Shown: one piece after another, positions 1 through 12,621 of the stretch
How the letters are laid out: the number at the start of each line of letters is the position of its first letter
Numbering within the stretch: the stretch's first letter is position 1
From: Adiantum capillus-veneris
Taxonomy: Eukaryota > Streptophyta > Polypodiopsida > Polypodiales > Pteridaceae
DNA length: 64,000 nucleotides
NCBI GenBank assembly: GCA_014529385.2
Contig: CM043971.1
Span: 84,487,340-84,551,339 of the forward strand
Direction of reading: 5' to 3'
Made by a program: the position numbers and the translations under genes
Notes under the pieces: model-generated
What the model saw: only the letters and a program-made list of their open reading frames with translations
Databases searched by the model: none
What the model was told of the DNA's origin: nothing

Positions 1-120
1 ATCCCTATGCAACAAATAGTATAGCAACGCTCATAGCGATGTCTACAGGGGTAAAAAATAAATCGAGAGCGCCAAAAAATCAAATCTCAAATCTAAGTTT
101 TGGCGCTCCAGCGAAACATG

Positions 121-160
121 TAAACCCGCACTCTCCCTCCCTCTCTCTCTCTCCCCCCCC

Positions 161-191
<31 letters not shown>

Positions 192-400
192 ACACACACA
201 TGAGGAGAGGAAGGAGAGCCAGGTGTGCTCCTTCCCTCCCCTCTATCTCATGTTCCCTTCCCCTCTTTTTCTCTCTCCGTCTCAACCTCACACACACACA
301 CACATTGTGTCTTTGAGAGAGAGAGAGAGAGAGTACACACATGCATAAACAAAAAACACATACACACATTGAATGTACAAAAAATTACACACACTGTTAG
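121..400. repeat. Cluster of simple repeats: poly-C, (CA)n, (GA)n
   Basis: A CT tract runs into about 25 consecutive C (153-177), then (CA)n to 200. Shorter CA (about 290-304) and GA (about 315-333) tracts follow. Reading frames across this stretch are only translations of the repeats, so no gene is called. Confidence 0.95.
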
Positions 401-2326
401 GAGAACCTAACATAGGCTACACCAAATATGCATCAAGCCGGAGATATGCTATGGTTGTGCATAATATTTCCAACTCACTTTGTATAAGTCTTGGGCTCAC
501 TTGGAGTTCCAAAGTTGTATGTGCTAGTTACAGGGCTCGATCTTAAACCCATAGTAGAAGGGATTGTCGTGAAAGTCTTTAGAAGGAAGCCTTTATGCAA
601 GGAGGATTCATTCTTGAGTATCCACTTTTAAGATCTCACTCTCTCTCTCTCTCTCTGGAGTGTTATTCTATGGATGGCCTAGCCTTGAGCTTAATGCCCA
701 TGCTTAAGAGGCTACGACTAATACATTGCAATTAGAGAAGCTTGATTAATCTAATTCCTATTTTACTCATTAGTCTTATCTTCTCTACATTTCATATTTT
801 TTCATGAGGTAGTATTACACTCTCATTATTCTAGATTTGAGAGAAGTATGTACTTCTTGCTTTGATCTTAACTCTCTTCTTTCCTAAGTATTTCAATTAG
901 TTGACTACTTCTCTAATTCTCTTGATTAGTGTTGTGTGTGTGCACTCTTGGTCATGTCATTAGAGTTTGTGCCTAATTGTGTGCTTAAGTGTGTGAAGGT
1001 TTAGGAGCCTTGAGTTTAATGCCACTTGTGTGTGATGTGATTAGAGTAACTTGGTTGGCATATAAAGATTGGGAAAGCCAACTTCAATACAATTAGTGTG
1101 TGCTTTGATCATTGATGCTTGTGTTGTCTGTGTTCTTGTGACTCCATAATATTGGCAAGGCAGACTTTGGTGGACTTGATGTGTGTAGGAGTGGATTGAT
1201 TAGTGATTAGAGTATGTTTAGAGTTAGTCTTGCCATGGCTAATCTCTACTTGCATTGTTGAGGTATTCTCTTGAATCCTCTATTTCTATTCATCCAATGC
1301 TTGTGCTTCCATGTCCTAGCCGGGTTGCCAATCCACGGATTTGATAATTTTGTGTGGTTGCAATTAGGTCGTGCTACAACACCACCCAACATTTGGTGTT
1401 GTTTTCGTGGATCAATAACCTAAGCTAGTGAGTTTTGGATGTTCAAAATAGAGTAGTTTCACTACTAATTTCGTTGGTTTTTTAGTGTGTGTAACTCAAT
1501 TTTGGTTGATTTGATGATGTTGTGCAAGAAATTGAAGATAATTGAGTTATGAATACCCCAATCCCGCAATTCCACCCCCAATTTCACTAATTTCATGCTA
1601 ACCCTTGCTAATTTTGCTTCATTTCTATGCTAATTGTACTAATTTCATGGTAATTTTTACTAATTTTTGACTAACTTTGCTAACCTAACCACTAACATTG
1701 AAGTGTAATGTATGTTAAATCCCCTTTTAAGAGGTGTAATTATCACTCTAATCAAGTTAATTGTGCTAGTTTATGCGTAATTTGATGATTTGAGTGTTTG
1801 ATTTTTGGCCTACAATGGTCAATTTTGGAACCGATTTGATGGTGCACACACTTGTGTGTGCAATGATGCGTCTTCTTGTGGAGCAAAAGAATAGCTTGGA
1901 GTGTGATTACAATGTAAGTACACTCACTTGCTCATGTCAATTCTTGATTGATTAATGTGGTTCAATGTTGCTAATTATTTGCTAAAATTAGGTGTGTAAT
2001 TCAATTGACCTACACTTTGCACCTAATTTGATACACTTGGAATGAAATTGATGGTCAAATTTTGACTAATGAACTTTGTGTGTATCAAAATAATGCATAA
2101 TTCTCATCAATAATTCATGTGTGTGCATAAAATCATTGTCTGTGTAGTGCATTAAAGAGAAAAAAAACTGTCAAAAAATTCAACTGTGTGTGCACTTAAT
2201 TTTGAGTGTGTGCATGCATAAAAAGTGATGGAATTGATGGTATGTGAGTATGCAGCATATAATTGATGTGTATGCTAGGCTAATTTAATCATTGGATAAG
2301 CCTATTTGCCAAGAATTTGGGTAAAA

Positions 2327-2328
<2 letters not shown>
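401..2328. other. Non-coding AT-rich stretch
   Basis: No convincing reading frame is seen on either strand. The sequence is rich in short words such as TTGATG, AATTG and GTGTGTG but shows no clear element ends, tRNA or LTR. A short CT tract sits near 640-656. Confidence 0.6.

Positions 2329-2366
<38 letters not shown>
2329..2366. repeat. (TG)n microsatellite
   Basis: About 19 TG units end in a short GC alternation (TGCGCGC), a run of alternating purine and pyrimidine of the kind that can adopt Z-DNA. Confidence 0.95.
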
Positions 2367-2371
<5 letters not shown>

Positions 2372-3590
2372 CTATCCAAGACCACTTGGTTGTCTATGAT
2401 TGATGGTCAATTGGGGCACCTAAATGATTTTTTATTGTGAAATGATCATGAAAAGTGTGCGCAATCATTAGGTGTAAGCCTAAATGCATTGCCAATTGAG
2501 CCAAATTTGAACTTTTGTGCTTAATTTTTGAGTGTGTGCATTGCTTGATTGTATAAAAATATTGCTATTTTTAAAAAAAAATTGACCATGCATGCATTTA
2601 CTTATGCTTGATTGAGTTTGAAATTTGAGCATTGAAATGTGGTATTGATGTAATTTTTGCATAATATTTTGGCCTAAATCTGGGTTTGTGTACCTACTCA
2701 ATGGCATGTGCAATTCGGTCCTTGAATGAATAATTGGTATTTTCTACCAATTATGATGAGTAATTTGGCCAAGTAGTTGATATGTGTGTCACAATTGGCT
2801 TGGGCAATTGGGATAGATCACTCAATTGGTACTCAATTGTGTAGATTTTTAGTGTATTTCCATGCTAATGATGAATCAATTTGATGAACATGGAAAAAAT
2901 GCACTAATGTACACGTGTGCTTCCAATTGTCGGCGGTGAATGATTGGTAGCATTTACTAATTATAATGATTAAATTTGTCAAGCATTGGTGTAAGTGCCC
3001 CAAAATTGCCTTGATTGTTGAGATGAAACATTCAATTGGTAATCAATTTTGGAGGTTTAAAGCACAATGCCATTAGATGACTGAACAATGAAATGTACAT
3101 ATCAATTATTACATTTTTTAGCACCAAATTGTGAGCATAATCATGCAAGTACACTTATGAACATTGCCCAATTAGGTTTAATTGATATCAATTTCAAATG
3201 AAAAATTGGGGTTTTGTGCTTAATTCAATTCAAAATATTAATGTTCAAACAAGCAAGGCGAATGAAAGAGATGAATGTAACATGCCTCAACATTTGGAGT
3301 GTGAAAAATGTTAGTGCTTCACTGATAAGGATGTAAAACCTATCAAAATTTCATTAGCATTTGAATCATTAAAGAATTGTAGAGGGCCGCAATGCTCAAA
3401 ACGATAAGCTTTTGGCAACCTTCTTGAATTGAGGCAAGCCCTTTGTGAGCACCCTACACTTGAGGCAATCCCTTTTTTGCTCTCAGCCGCTCCACATACC
3501 GTGTGAGCTAGCGCTTCCTTTTTTTGGGAATGCCACCTCTCCCGGTGCCGAGCTTGCATCATGGCTTGCAAGTTACATGTACCTGCTTGC
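2367..3590. other. Non-coding AT-rich stretch
   Basis: Same composition as the preceding non-coding DNA. The small open frame at 2480-2713 (-) has no recognisable motif. Nothing else is supported. Confidence 0.55.
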
Positions 3591-4145
<555 letters not shown>

Positions 4146-4147
<2 letters not shown>

Positions 4148-6176
4148 CTTCCCTACTCCCAATCTTCCCCCTCACTCTCTATTCCTCAGGTCGGTGCAGC
4201 CCCATCTGTCGATAGCGAGCAGGCATTATATATAAAATAAAATAAAAATTTAAAAAAAGAAAAAGAAAAAGAAACAAAGTGGTTATATTCTTCTCAAGAA
4301 GAGGTTCCCACCATGTCTTCGTCGCCCCGAGTCCATTAGGAGTGTGAGTAAAATTTCAAAAAGAAAACCAAAACAAAAATATCGGGCAGTTTAAGTGGGA
4401 AAATTGTGCCTTGGATCAACACTCGAGAGTCGAGAGGGGAGACAAAATAATTTTTGATCTTGTGAAAAAAACAGTTGAAGTAGCAAAAAACATCACCGAT
4501 GTATCACTATTTGGACCCACTCAAGGGAGTTTTTAAAACGTGTTTCTCTGATATGTATGTCCGGTGTATGAAGATATTATGAGCAATCCTATGCATAGTC
4601 GAACATCATTGCACAAAATGATCTTGGCTTATGCATGATTTGGTGCTTGGTTTAATTGAAAGATTGTCCTTGCAATAAATGAAAGAAATTAATGTGATTT
4701 TCATGTGAAATCTTTTTATTTTTAGAGCTACCTTGGATGAAAATTTGTGCTTGGATTTGACATTGCTTTAAATTTTAGTGCTTAATTGAATGTAAAATCA
4801 TTGAACGCACTAAAATTGAGTTGTGAAAGACCAAAGAGTATCATTGTGAATTTATGATTGAGCTCGATATTTTTTGGTGCTTGAGGTGCATGTATAAATG
4901 CTTTAACACTAACAATTGTGCTTCATTTTGAAGAGTTGTGGACAGGCGTGTGATTCCATTGATCTAAGAAGGGGCCATCATTGAAATATATTGCAAAATG
5001 TGGCTAGTTAGAGACATTCCAATTGTACTAGCTCAAGCTAAATTTATTTATACTTGAAAGCTCTTGAAAAACTTGTGTAAACACTAGCTCAAATGAAAAC
5101 GTTTTATCTTTTGACCCTAGTTTTAGGTTTTCATTGATGTTTTTATTGTGCTTTTTTTATTTCAATAAAAAGCCTTTGGAGCTTGTGTTTACACTTAGCT
5201 TCATCTCAGCTTCTTTTGCACATAAAAAGATCAAGAGACTTCTCTACACAAAGGGGATGCTTGGTGAAGGATGCTCAAAAGAGCATGAATAGGTGTAATC
5301 CTTCCATGATTTTTCTCTTTTGTTTATCTCTCCATTCTGTCTTGGCTTACGTAAAATTTTGCTTCTAAGCTATGGTTCTTTCATGTTCGAAAGCTAGGCA
5401 TCCTAAAGTTTCAAAACTTTGCTTTGTGAATATTAACTCATCAAAAATTTTGGTTTTATGTGTGCTAATCATAGGTCATTGACCTTGACCTTAGGTTAAT
5501 GTAGGTTCATTTCTCATTACTCCTAGACTCCTAGTGATTGTCTTAATACAAAATTCATTTTTAACATGACCTAGGGCTTTAATTAGGCTTTAGTCCTTTA
5601 GTCCAATTGCCATAAACATCTCATGTTGGAAGAAATAAATAAGTGCTAAAAAAAAAAAGAAACAATGAAGTAAAAAAGTGTCAAGAAAAAGTAGCAAAAA
5701 TGCTACTTGACACATGAAAAGAAAATCTCTATGCTATGTTGTGTCTATCTGAGGCCTAGCGCCTTATTGGCACTTGGCAGGCAAGGAGAATTACCTTGGC
5801 TCACTTGGTCATGGCCCTAAATCGATGCCCTGGGCTGGTAGGGGTTAGCCGTCGGCTTGGTAGGGTAGTAGGCTTTTGGAACACCTTCTTGAGGCTTCAA
5901 GGAGCCAAGAGTCGTACCTAGACTTGCCTTGGGGTGGTAGCCTTGTGATGTGTTTTACGTTTTTCTATGAATGACAAAAACAAAACTTCCATGAGCTTCA
6001 AAAATCTTTGACAATGTACTAATAGATTAGGAGCTTTTTTATAGCCCATAGACATGATAGACTTGAATGATTTAAAAATATGGGGCACATAGTTTTTAGG
6101 CTAGTAGGTTTACGAACTTCCATTAGCCTATGGTTATAACTCGTTGGACTCTGACACTGCCCAATAGTTAGCAATC
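4146..6176. other. Non-coding stretch upstream of the transposase remnant
   Basis: AT-rich sequence with A-rich runs (4225-4275, 5650-5700). The small frame at 5183-5368 (+) has no motif I recognise. No LTR, TIR or tRNA ends are visible. Confidence 0.5.
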
Positions 6177-6715
6177 TTGCAACCCAATAGACATGTTCAC
6201 AGGCACTTTGGTCAAGCAGCATACGTGAGGCCACAAGACGTAGCCTCTCACAACTCGAAGGATGATCATGCATACCACATTCCCAACGAGGCAATGTTTG
6301 AGCCTCAGATTGATGAAATGATCCAGACGATCATGGATTCAGAAAGGCTTATCTATGATGATATGAAAAGTGAAGCCGATACGCCATTGTGTGATGGAGC
6401 ACGTGTGTTTAGATTGAAGGCACTCCTGGTTCTTCTCAACATGTAGGCAAAGTTTGGATGGAGTGACACTAGCATCACAACGCTTTTTAGGTGATCTATT
6501 ACAATTTTTTTACTTCAATAAAAAACTCTAGATGTATAATGATATGATAGATTACTTACACAAGTGTACTGCATTTTTTTGGCTATGGAGATTGCTCAAA
6601 GAGCACATACTGCCAGGTGATAATGTGATGCCAGATTCTAGAGAGGAAGCAAGAAATATCTTGCAAAACTTGGATATTGATTACAATTCAATTCACATTG
6701 TTGGGAAAACAAGAG
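6177..6715 (+). pseudogene. CACTA (En/Spm) transposase remnant, N-terminal flank
   Basis: Two pieces of one protein line up on the + strand. The first (6177-6490) contains ADTPLCDGARVFRLKALLVL and then FGWSDTSITTLF. The second (6591-6712) contains LPGDNVMPDSREEARNIL and LDIDYNSIHI. The order and spacing match the conserved block ahead of the catalytic domain in TNP2-type CACTA transposases (PLYPGC..., GWSD.S, LP.S..EA...L..LGL.Y..I), where CPNDC normally follows. Joining the pieces across 6491-6590 restores one frame. A TAG stop at 6444-6446 lies inside the conserved block, and the CPNDC part is missing, so this is a dead fragment. I found no CACTA ends around it. The family is assigned from remembered motif order, not a search. 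Confidence 0.65.
6491..6590 (+). other. Probable 100-bp GT-AG intron in the transposase remnant
   Basis: The sequence begins GTGATC after ...TTTTTAG and ends CTATGGAG before ATTGCTC. Removing it joins codon AG|A in phase and gives a continuous conserved block (...TTLFRLLKEHILPG...). The interval is T-rich near its 3' end, as expected for a plant intron. Confidence 0.55.
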
Positions 6716-7536
6716 CCAGGGGCACCTCTATAGCTATGTCTCCCAAGGGCATTCAAGACACAAGATCAGCACCACAAACGTTATCAAAAGAACCTCAACA
6801 AAACCACAACTCAAAGACAAGTGATCTCTTGGGAATTTACCAGCACACGCCCACCCAAAAGACCACCATGAAAATTAGGAAGCACTTACCCTGGCATGGA
6901 TTTACAGCACACGCCGACCAATTCACTTGAGAGAAAGAGCTTTCAACTTCACCAAATAACTCTTCAAAAACACAATTTTGAAGTGTACACACGTCTCCAA
7001 ACAAGAGAGCTTCCACAATCTACCATACACCAAATTGCCTGCAAGCTACTATATCCTGTGCGTTGTGGGAAATAGACTGTATCTCCCAAACCACAAATCA
7101 AAAAGGGATGCTTTCAAGCCTCAAACATTCTTTGCATTTTCTACAACAAAAGATCTGAAGACCACAAATTTCAATTCTATGTACCACTAAGTGCAAAATT
7201 GGCATGAACAGCAAGCTGCCATGGCCCGACTACACGTAGGAAGGCTAGTCGAGGGCAAAATACTGCATCCAAAAGCATCAAGAAGCCACAACGACCCAAA
7301 ACCTAAAAATTTCTGATATTTGACTGAACCTTTTTTATTTTTTACATGATTTTTAGTTATATACAAGTCTCACTTCAAAAAACTCACTCACGGGTACTTA
7401 CAGTAGCCCAACAGCTGTCACTAGACTAGCGATTTGCAGTGCATGTACATGTGCTTGCTAAAGCAAACTAAAAAACCCACAAAAATAAAGCCCACACACC
7501 ATTTTGACATCGGGAGTCATGTCTGTATGTACAAAT
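6716..7536. other. Non-coding or unrecognised stretch
   Basis: The frame of the transposase remnant stays open to 6930 but the residues no longer resemble the family. A further small frame (6978-7190) has no motif. Nothing else is supported. Confidence 0.45.
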
Positions 7537-9108
7537 TTATAAAAAACAGGGTGTCAGAAATGCGCCCAACATAGTTTGCCAAACCCCCAGTCTGCTAGAG
7601 CATTCATGCTCAGCAGTAGCATAAGCATATTGTCCACCCGGATCAAAGGGCCATACAACATAAGAAAAAATTGCATGAAGAAACACCAACCATATCAATT
7701 GTGTCACACCCAATATCAAAGCATAAACCATATGTAGAATCCAAATCCTGTTTAGGCATAAAGTACTCTCAACAAATACATCAAAGAAACACTCTTTCAT
7801 CATTATAGCATGCAAGGAATCCTTTAACATCTCATCCAAAAAGTCTTCAACTTTAACATCAGCCATTTTCATATCCTCATGCATATCCATCTCATTCTCC
7901 CCACTCTTCATGAAGCTTCTATCGAATTCAGCCATATCATGCTTGATAGGTAAGACATCTTCTACACATAGCTTCCTATCCTTAGCATAAGGATCAATCA
8001 AGGAATCATCAACCATCTCATCTTTAGGCATCCATAATACATTTTCATGGATTTCCACATCCTCAAACACCTCCAAATTCCCCTTCTTGATCAAGGCATG
8101 GCTACATACATCATCATAGATACAAGCACGAGAGTCCTCATGGAAAATCTCCTCATTAGCAAGGTTAAAAACATGCTCAATAGCATCATCATTTATTGGA
8201 AAAGACTCAACAATATCATGCATTTGAGAGAGCTCTTCATTAACATCATTCACTTGCATAAAAGTATCCTCATTAACTTGTAAAACATTCTCAATGACTT
8301 CACATAACGGAGAGGGATACTCAACATCCACTTTTGCATCACACACATGCTCATCTTTCATATTGGACACATCAACAATGTCATCTACAACTTGATCCTC
8401 ATCATGATAATTTTTTAGGACTTCACTAATTGCATCCTTTTCCTTCTTATTAACTTTCACATTGGTAGAAACATCATCTTTTGCATGTGAAACACCATTG
8501 AGAGGCATAAACAGTAAGGATGGCATCATATGTACATTCTTCTCAATATCTTTCTCCTTATTAAATGCTTTTTGCTCTTTTCCAAGAGAACCATCATGAT
8601 ACGATATTACATTAGAGGCTTTCTTTGTATCCACATCAATCCATATAGTAACATTTGGCTCCATATCACCTTGCAATCCAAACTGCCTCACTCTCTCTAG
8701 CTTCCATTCCTTATGCTTTGCAATCGATATTGCATCCTCAAATGTAAGTGGCCTCTTAAGCTCAACCTTTACCTTCAAATCAGCCCTCAAACTTTGCATA
8801 AACATACACTTTTTAAGCATAAGAGGAGGAGCATCACTTCCCAAAGAAACACACCATCTTCTCCACAAAGCATTGAACTCCTTGACAAAGGCATCTACAC
8901 TTTGAACATCATATTCCACAAGTCCTTCAATGGAGTGCCATACATCTGATGGGTCCTCTACCTTCTTGAACTTATCAAGAAACGGATGTACCTCTGACAT
9001 TATAGCCTTGTGCACGTGGATTTTGAGACATACCTCCTGAAGTTTCATCATTTTCTTGGACCTCCTTCTATTTGAATAGCTTAGGTATCTCTTCAGTCTT
9101 TTCTTCAT
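7537..9108 (-). CDS. Gag-like protein with long acidic region and hydrophobic C-terminus (523 aa)
   Basis: This is an uninterrupted 523-codon frame in otherwise decayed DNA. The N-terminus is basic. Residues about 55-145 resemble the capsid part of a Ty3/gypsy Gag: QSVDAFVKEFNALWRRW, then FMQSLRADLKVKVE and LTFEDAISIA. The last part is close in pattern to the gag of the Tat-like element at 42.6-44.7 kb (FIAGLFPDLKVKVEAG). No CCHC zinc knuckle, protease or polymerase follows. Residues about 200-460 are strongly acidic and hydrophilic, with many DD, ED and VND motifs. About 30 strongly hydrophobic residues (from IWILHMVYALILG) then form a likely membrane segment, followed by a short tail. I found no flanking LTRs. 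It may be the gag of a non-autonomous element or a gag-derived host gene. I cannot tell which, and the C-terminus may simply be readthrough into element DNA. Confidence 0.6.
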   Translation of the reverse strand: MKKRLKRYLSYSNRRRSKKMMKLQEVCLKIHVHKAIMSEVHPFLDKFKKVEDPSDVWHSIEGLVEYDVQSVDAFVKEFNALWRRWCVSLGSDAPPLMLKKCMFMQSLRADLKVKVELKRPLTFEDAISIAKHKEWKLERVRQFGLQGDMEPNVTIWIDVDTKKASNVISYHDGSLGKEQKAFNKEKDIEKNVHMMPSLLFMPLNGVSHAKDDVSTNVKVNKKEKDAISEVLKNYHDEDQVVDDIVDVSNMKDEHVCDAKVDVEYPSPLCEVIENVLQVNEDTFMQVNDVNEELSQMHDIVESFPINDDAIEHVFNLANEEIFHEDSRACIYDDVCSHALIKKGNLEVFEDVEIHENVLWMPKDEMVDDSLIDPYAKDRKLCVEDVLPIKHDMAEFDRSFMKSGENEMDMHEDMKMADVKVEDFLDEMLKDSLHAIMMKECFFDVFVESTLCLNRIWILHMVYALILGVTQLIWLVFLHAIFSYVVWPFDPGGQYAYATAEHECSSRLGVWQTMLGAFLTPCFL

Positions 9109-11788
9109 CTGGATTTTGGATTTTTAATTTTTTAATTTAAAAAAAAAGAAAATGTCAAAAAATATCTAAATAAACCAAAAATCAACTCAACAAAAAGCAA
9201 AATCATTCAAGTAGAATTCTACATGCTATGTAAAATGTACACATATCCCTAGGGGCTCATATATGGATTTTGTCCCCGAACTCCTCCTGTAACGGTATTA
9301 TGAGGGCATACACTCTGATTTTTGTCAAAACAATATCGTAATCAGATGCAAAAATTCAATGCAATTCACAAAGCATTTCCCTCTAATATTCATAATATTA
9401 GGTCAGAATTTATAATGCCTCCCCCCCCCCCTCCTATATGGAGTCCTCTTCAACGATAGGGTATCGCCAAGGGTACGTGCTATGCTTGGGAAATTAAAAA
9501 TTGTGCCTATGTAGAACTTGTAATGTAGCCATGTTATGCATACACAGCTAATGCATGTAAAAAATTTATGTTGTGCAAGATGTGGGTATAAGCAATTCTC
9601 CTACTAACATTTGTGAGCAAGGCTGCATATTCTAAGTAAGGTTATGGTCGTGAAGCTCCTATGCCATTTACTCTCTAGTTTTTTTTCCCTTTTTTGAGCT
9701 TTCCCTTGTGCATTTACTTTGTCTCCTGATCCGTAAGACTTGTGTAACCTGCGGTGGTGAAGTGAGATACTTGCTTAATTCTAACTGTACTGTAACCGTA
9801 GGAGGAATTGAAAGAATTCAAGCGGCCGTGGAGTAAAAATATTTTAATTGGTCTCCTTTGGGACCCACTTCTTTGTGATTATTGGTTGTTTCATTGATGA
9901 GGCTCGTTTGGGAACCCATACTTGTCCCTGCTTTGTTTGTGTTTGAAGAGACTTCTTTGGGATCCACCTTGTCTTTGCATGAGTCAGCAATGGTCTTTGC
10001 TTCAGCCCTTGTATGCTTGTTTGGGGACGGAATTCAGACTTTGGGAGTTAATACTTTAACTGTTTTGGAATCCAAATAAATTCCCGACCTCTTTGTGCAA
10101 AAGCTTGCAACTTTGTGCTTTTCTTAGACTTTCTTGAAATCTTCAACTGTTTTGCTTTTGGTGTTGGATCTTGTAGTTTTCATCAAAGATCTTTATCTTC
10201 TTGATCAATATCTGATTTTGGCCAAGTCGGCTCTTTAATATCTGGATTTGTCATACTTTTTGGCTTTGACTTATTGTTCTTTGCTTTTGGCCTTCCTTGG
10301 TTGTTACTGAAGCTTCTTGTGATAGTGATGACTGGAGTTTCCGCTAGGGGATGTCATAAGAATCAGCACTATCTCTACTTTCCTCAACAAGGTTGAATTC
10401 TGGCACTTTCCCTTGGTGGTTTGGCTGGTTATGGAAAGTTACTATATATTGGCTCTTGGATTGCTATTTTTGGAATGACTTTTCTCGCCAAATGATTAGC
10501 ACATTGTTATCCCGTTGACATGGCTGTCTTCTTCTTGGTTGAGTCTTTGCTTCTTTTATACGAGCCACGTATGATGATGCTTGTTGCGGTTACATTTTCA
10601 CCAAAGATTTTGGAATCCACTTTTGATGCACATGATTCTTGTAGCGGTGCCATTGGTTCCTGGGTCTTTGATATGGAAAATCATAAAACCGTGCATTAGT
10701 TAAAGTGCCATTCATGTCACATGCTAGGTTGTCTGGATTTCCATTGTCGAAATCTTCTTGAAGCCCCAAGTGTTCTACAGATTCATAGAACTCGTCTTCT
10801 TCTTCGTCTTTTGATTCATGGTCCAATCCTTTGTTTTATTTTCATCTTGCGAACTTGTTGATGCTTGGTTCTCCGTTCTTAACTTAGCTTAATATAAAAC
10901 ATAAGATTGGGATCAATTTTTGGTCAACAATATTAACCTCCAAAATCCACCCTTACACTGAACCATTTGGTAAATGCACATTCTCAAGGTAGTACTACAA
11001 TATTAGGAAATAGGATTCCAATCAAGGACAACCAAAGAATCCACTCCAAGAATTTGAAAGCAACATGCAACTATTGCATACCCTTGCAAGTGTGAATTTA
11101 TCAGGTCATTCCCTCTTTTTGTCCATAGTAGAATATTTTAATTCCTTTTTCTTTTAGTATTATTAAAGTTATCTAATAGCAAACACATACTTCTCCGGCA
11201 TATTCCTCTCCTCGTCCCCCTAGGACTCAAGTACCTTGTCTTCTTCACCACATGTGGGGATGGTGCCTTTACACAATATCCAATTCTTAATTTTTTGTTT
11301 ATCTGATTTGAAAAAAGGCTTTTAGAACAATATTTGAGAAGCAGAGCAAGTGTCTGATTGATATGGACGTGCATGATAGCCTATTTGTGGTTTCTAGTCT
11401 TTTCAAGGCTCCTTTTTATTAAAACAACTTAAAGATTTTCTTAATTAATCACATTTTCCTCCCTTATCTGATCCTTCCCAAGAGCCCTTTTTCTTCCTTC
11501 CAAATCATGTTTAAATTACCCAACACTATTGTTTGAAGCAAGTCTGTGGAGCTGAGGGGGAAGCATCTCATTGTAGATTGTGTTGCCTAAGCATGGTATG
11601 GATGTGTTTAACATCTCTTTTTTGAATATTCTCGCATGTTGAAGATTATATGAATGATGATATTCATGACGAAGGCCATATGAATGCAAGATTTCATGCA
11701 TGCAAGACAAGGGTCCTCTCCCTTCATATCTAGGGAAGGTTGTGCAGGATTACATTAGCTTTTTTGAAGGGAAATTGAGAAGAACCAT

Positions 11789-11800
<12 letters not shown>
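9109..11800. other. Non-coding stretch with short unrecognised frames
   Basis: A poly-C tract lies at 9421-9432. A small frame on the minus strand (10590-10826) begins with an acidic run (KDEEEDEFYE) and ends in a basic, aromatic part (YDFPYQRPRNQWHRY). It reads like a protein fragment, but I cannot assign it. The minus strand is broken by stops on both sides of it. No element ends are seen. Confidence 0.45.

Positions 11801-11879
<79 letters not shown>
11801..11879. repeat. (TG)n microsatellite, about 79 bp
   Basis: Nearly perfect TG repeat. The frames that cross it (11700-11882 + and 11755-12138 -) are repeat translations. Confidence 0.95.
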
Positions 11880-11880
<1 letters not shown>

Positions 11881-12330
11881 GATGGCTCCGCAGGTCAAGC
11901 CGCATGGCCTCAAGCTCAGACGTTTTGATGCATCATCATATTTCTCATTCAATTTCATATGAGAGTCACTGACTCTTGACACACCTTTCTTGTGTGTGTG
12001 GATGGGAAAAGAGAAGTGTAGTGATGGGGCCTTTAGTGTGCTATAGAGTGCAACGATTAGAAAGGGTTTGTGTGTGTGTGCCCACACACCTACATTCAAC
12101 ATAATCCGAATTTTTGACTCCCTCGCCACCGACTCCATGTCCTTGCACTAGGCATGGGGAGGTCTGCTCTTGGTGAGTGAATGGTGGCAGTACATTGTAC
12201 TTTAGTCCATAAAGTCAATGTTAACAGGGTGACATGTCAACTTTCACGAGTTCTCCCACTCACCTCTCAGCTATATCTCACACCGGCATAGGAGATGGGA
12301 TCAAAGGATCCCATGCGTTCCATTTTGTTG

Positions 12331-12364
12331 CAAAAGTAAACTCGGGTACCCGAGTTTACTTTTG
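12331..12364. repeat. Perfect 34-bp palindrome, copy 1
   Basis: The left arm CAAAAGTAAACTCGGGT (12331-12347) is the exact reverse complement of 12348-12364, with no loop. A further degenerate right arm (GTACACGAGTTTACTT) follows at about 12364-12379. The inner 22 bp recur at 12577-12598. Confidence 0.9.
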
Positions 12365-12435
12365 TACACGAGTTTACTTACCCCCATTGTGATATGTTTG
12401 TACACTAGAACTCAAAGAAGACCCCCACATTCCAT

Positions 12436-12512
12436 GAACATGGTGTGCGTGCAATGTCGTTACAGAATAGGGCTCTCATCCCCCAGCTCGTGGGTTCAAT
12501 CCTTGGAGGTGT
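12436..12512 (+). repeat. Possible tRNA-derived SINE head
   Basis: A B-box-like word GGTTCAATCC (12493-12502) follows GGGCTCTCATCCCCCAGCTC, which reads like the anticodon-arm region of a tRNA-derived SINE. A weak A-box candidate (TGGTGTGCGTGCA) lies at 12441-12453. There is no clear tail or target duplication, so this is a weak call. Confidence 0.3.
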
Positions 12513-12576
12513 GAGAGGAGGCAAGGTGGGCAAAGTAGAGTATAGGGGTGCTGCAGTGGCGGCATGTGAGGTGGCA

Positions 12577-12598
12577 TAAACTCGGGTACCCGAGTTTA
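12577..12598. repeat. Perfect 22-bp palindrome, copy 2
   Basis: It has the same core as the copy at 12331: TAAACTCGGGT followed directly by its reverse complement. It is again followed by a degenerate third arm (TAAGTTTACTTTGG, about 12608-12621), so the whole arrangement of about 45 bp is duplicated some 240 bp apart. Confidence 0.9.
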
Positions 12599-12621
12599 CA
12601 TTTTTGCTAAGTTTACTTTGG

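Noticed and set aside
7537-9108. Viral envelope-like protein because of the C-terminal hydrophobic segment
   Set aside because: There is no signal peptide, no cysteine pattern, and the N-terminus is Gag-like. The segment may be readthrough into element DNA.
10590-10826. Pararetrovirus-like protein fragment
   Set aside because: Only a vague resemblance in an acidic run and a basic aromatic stretch. No diagnostic motif, and stops on both sides.
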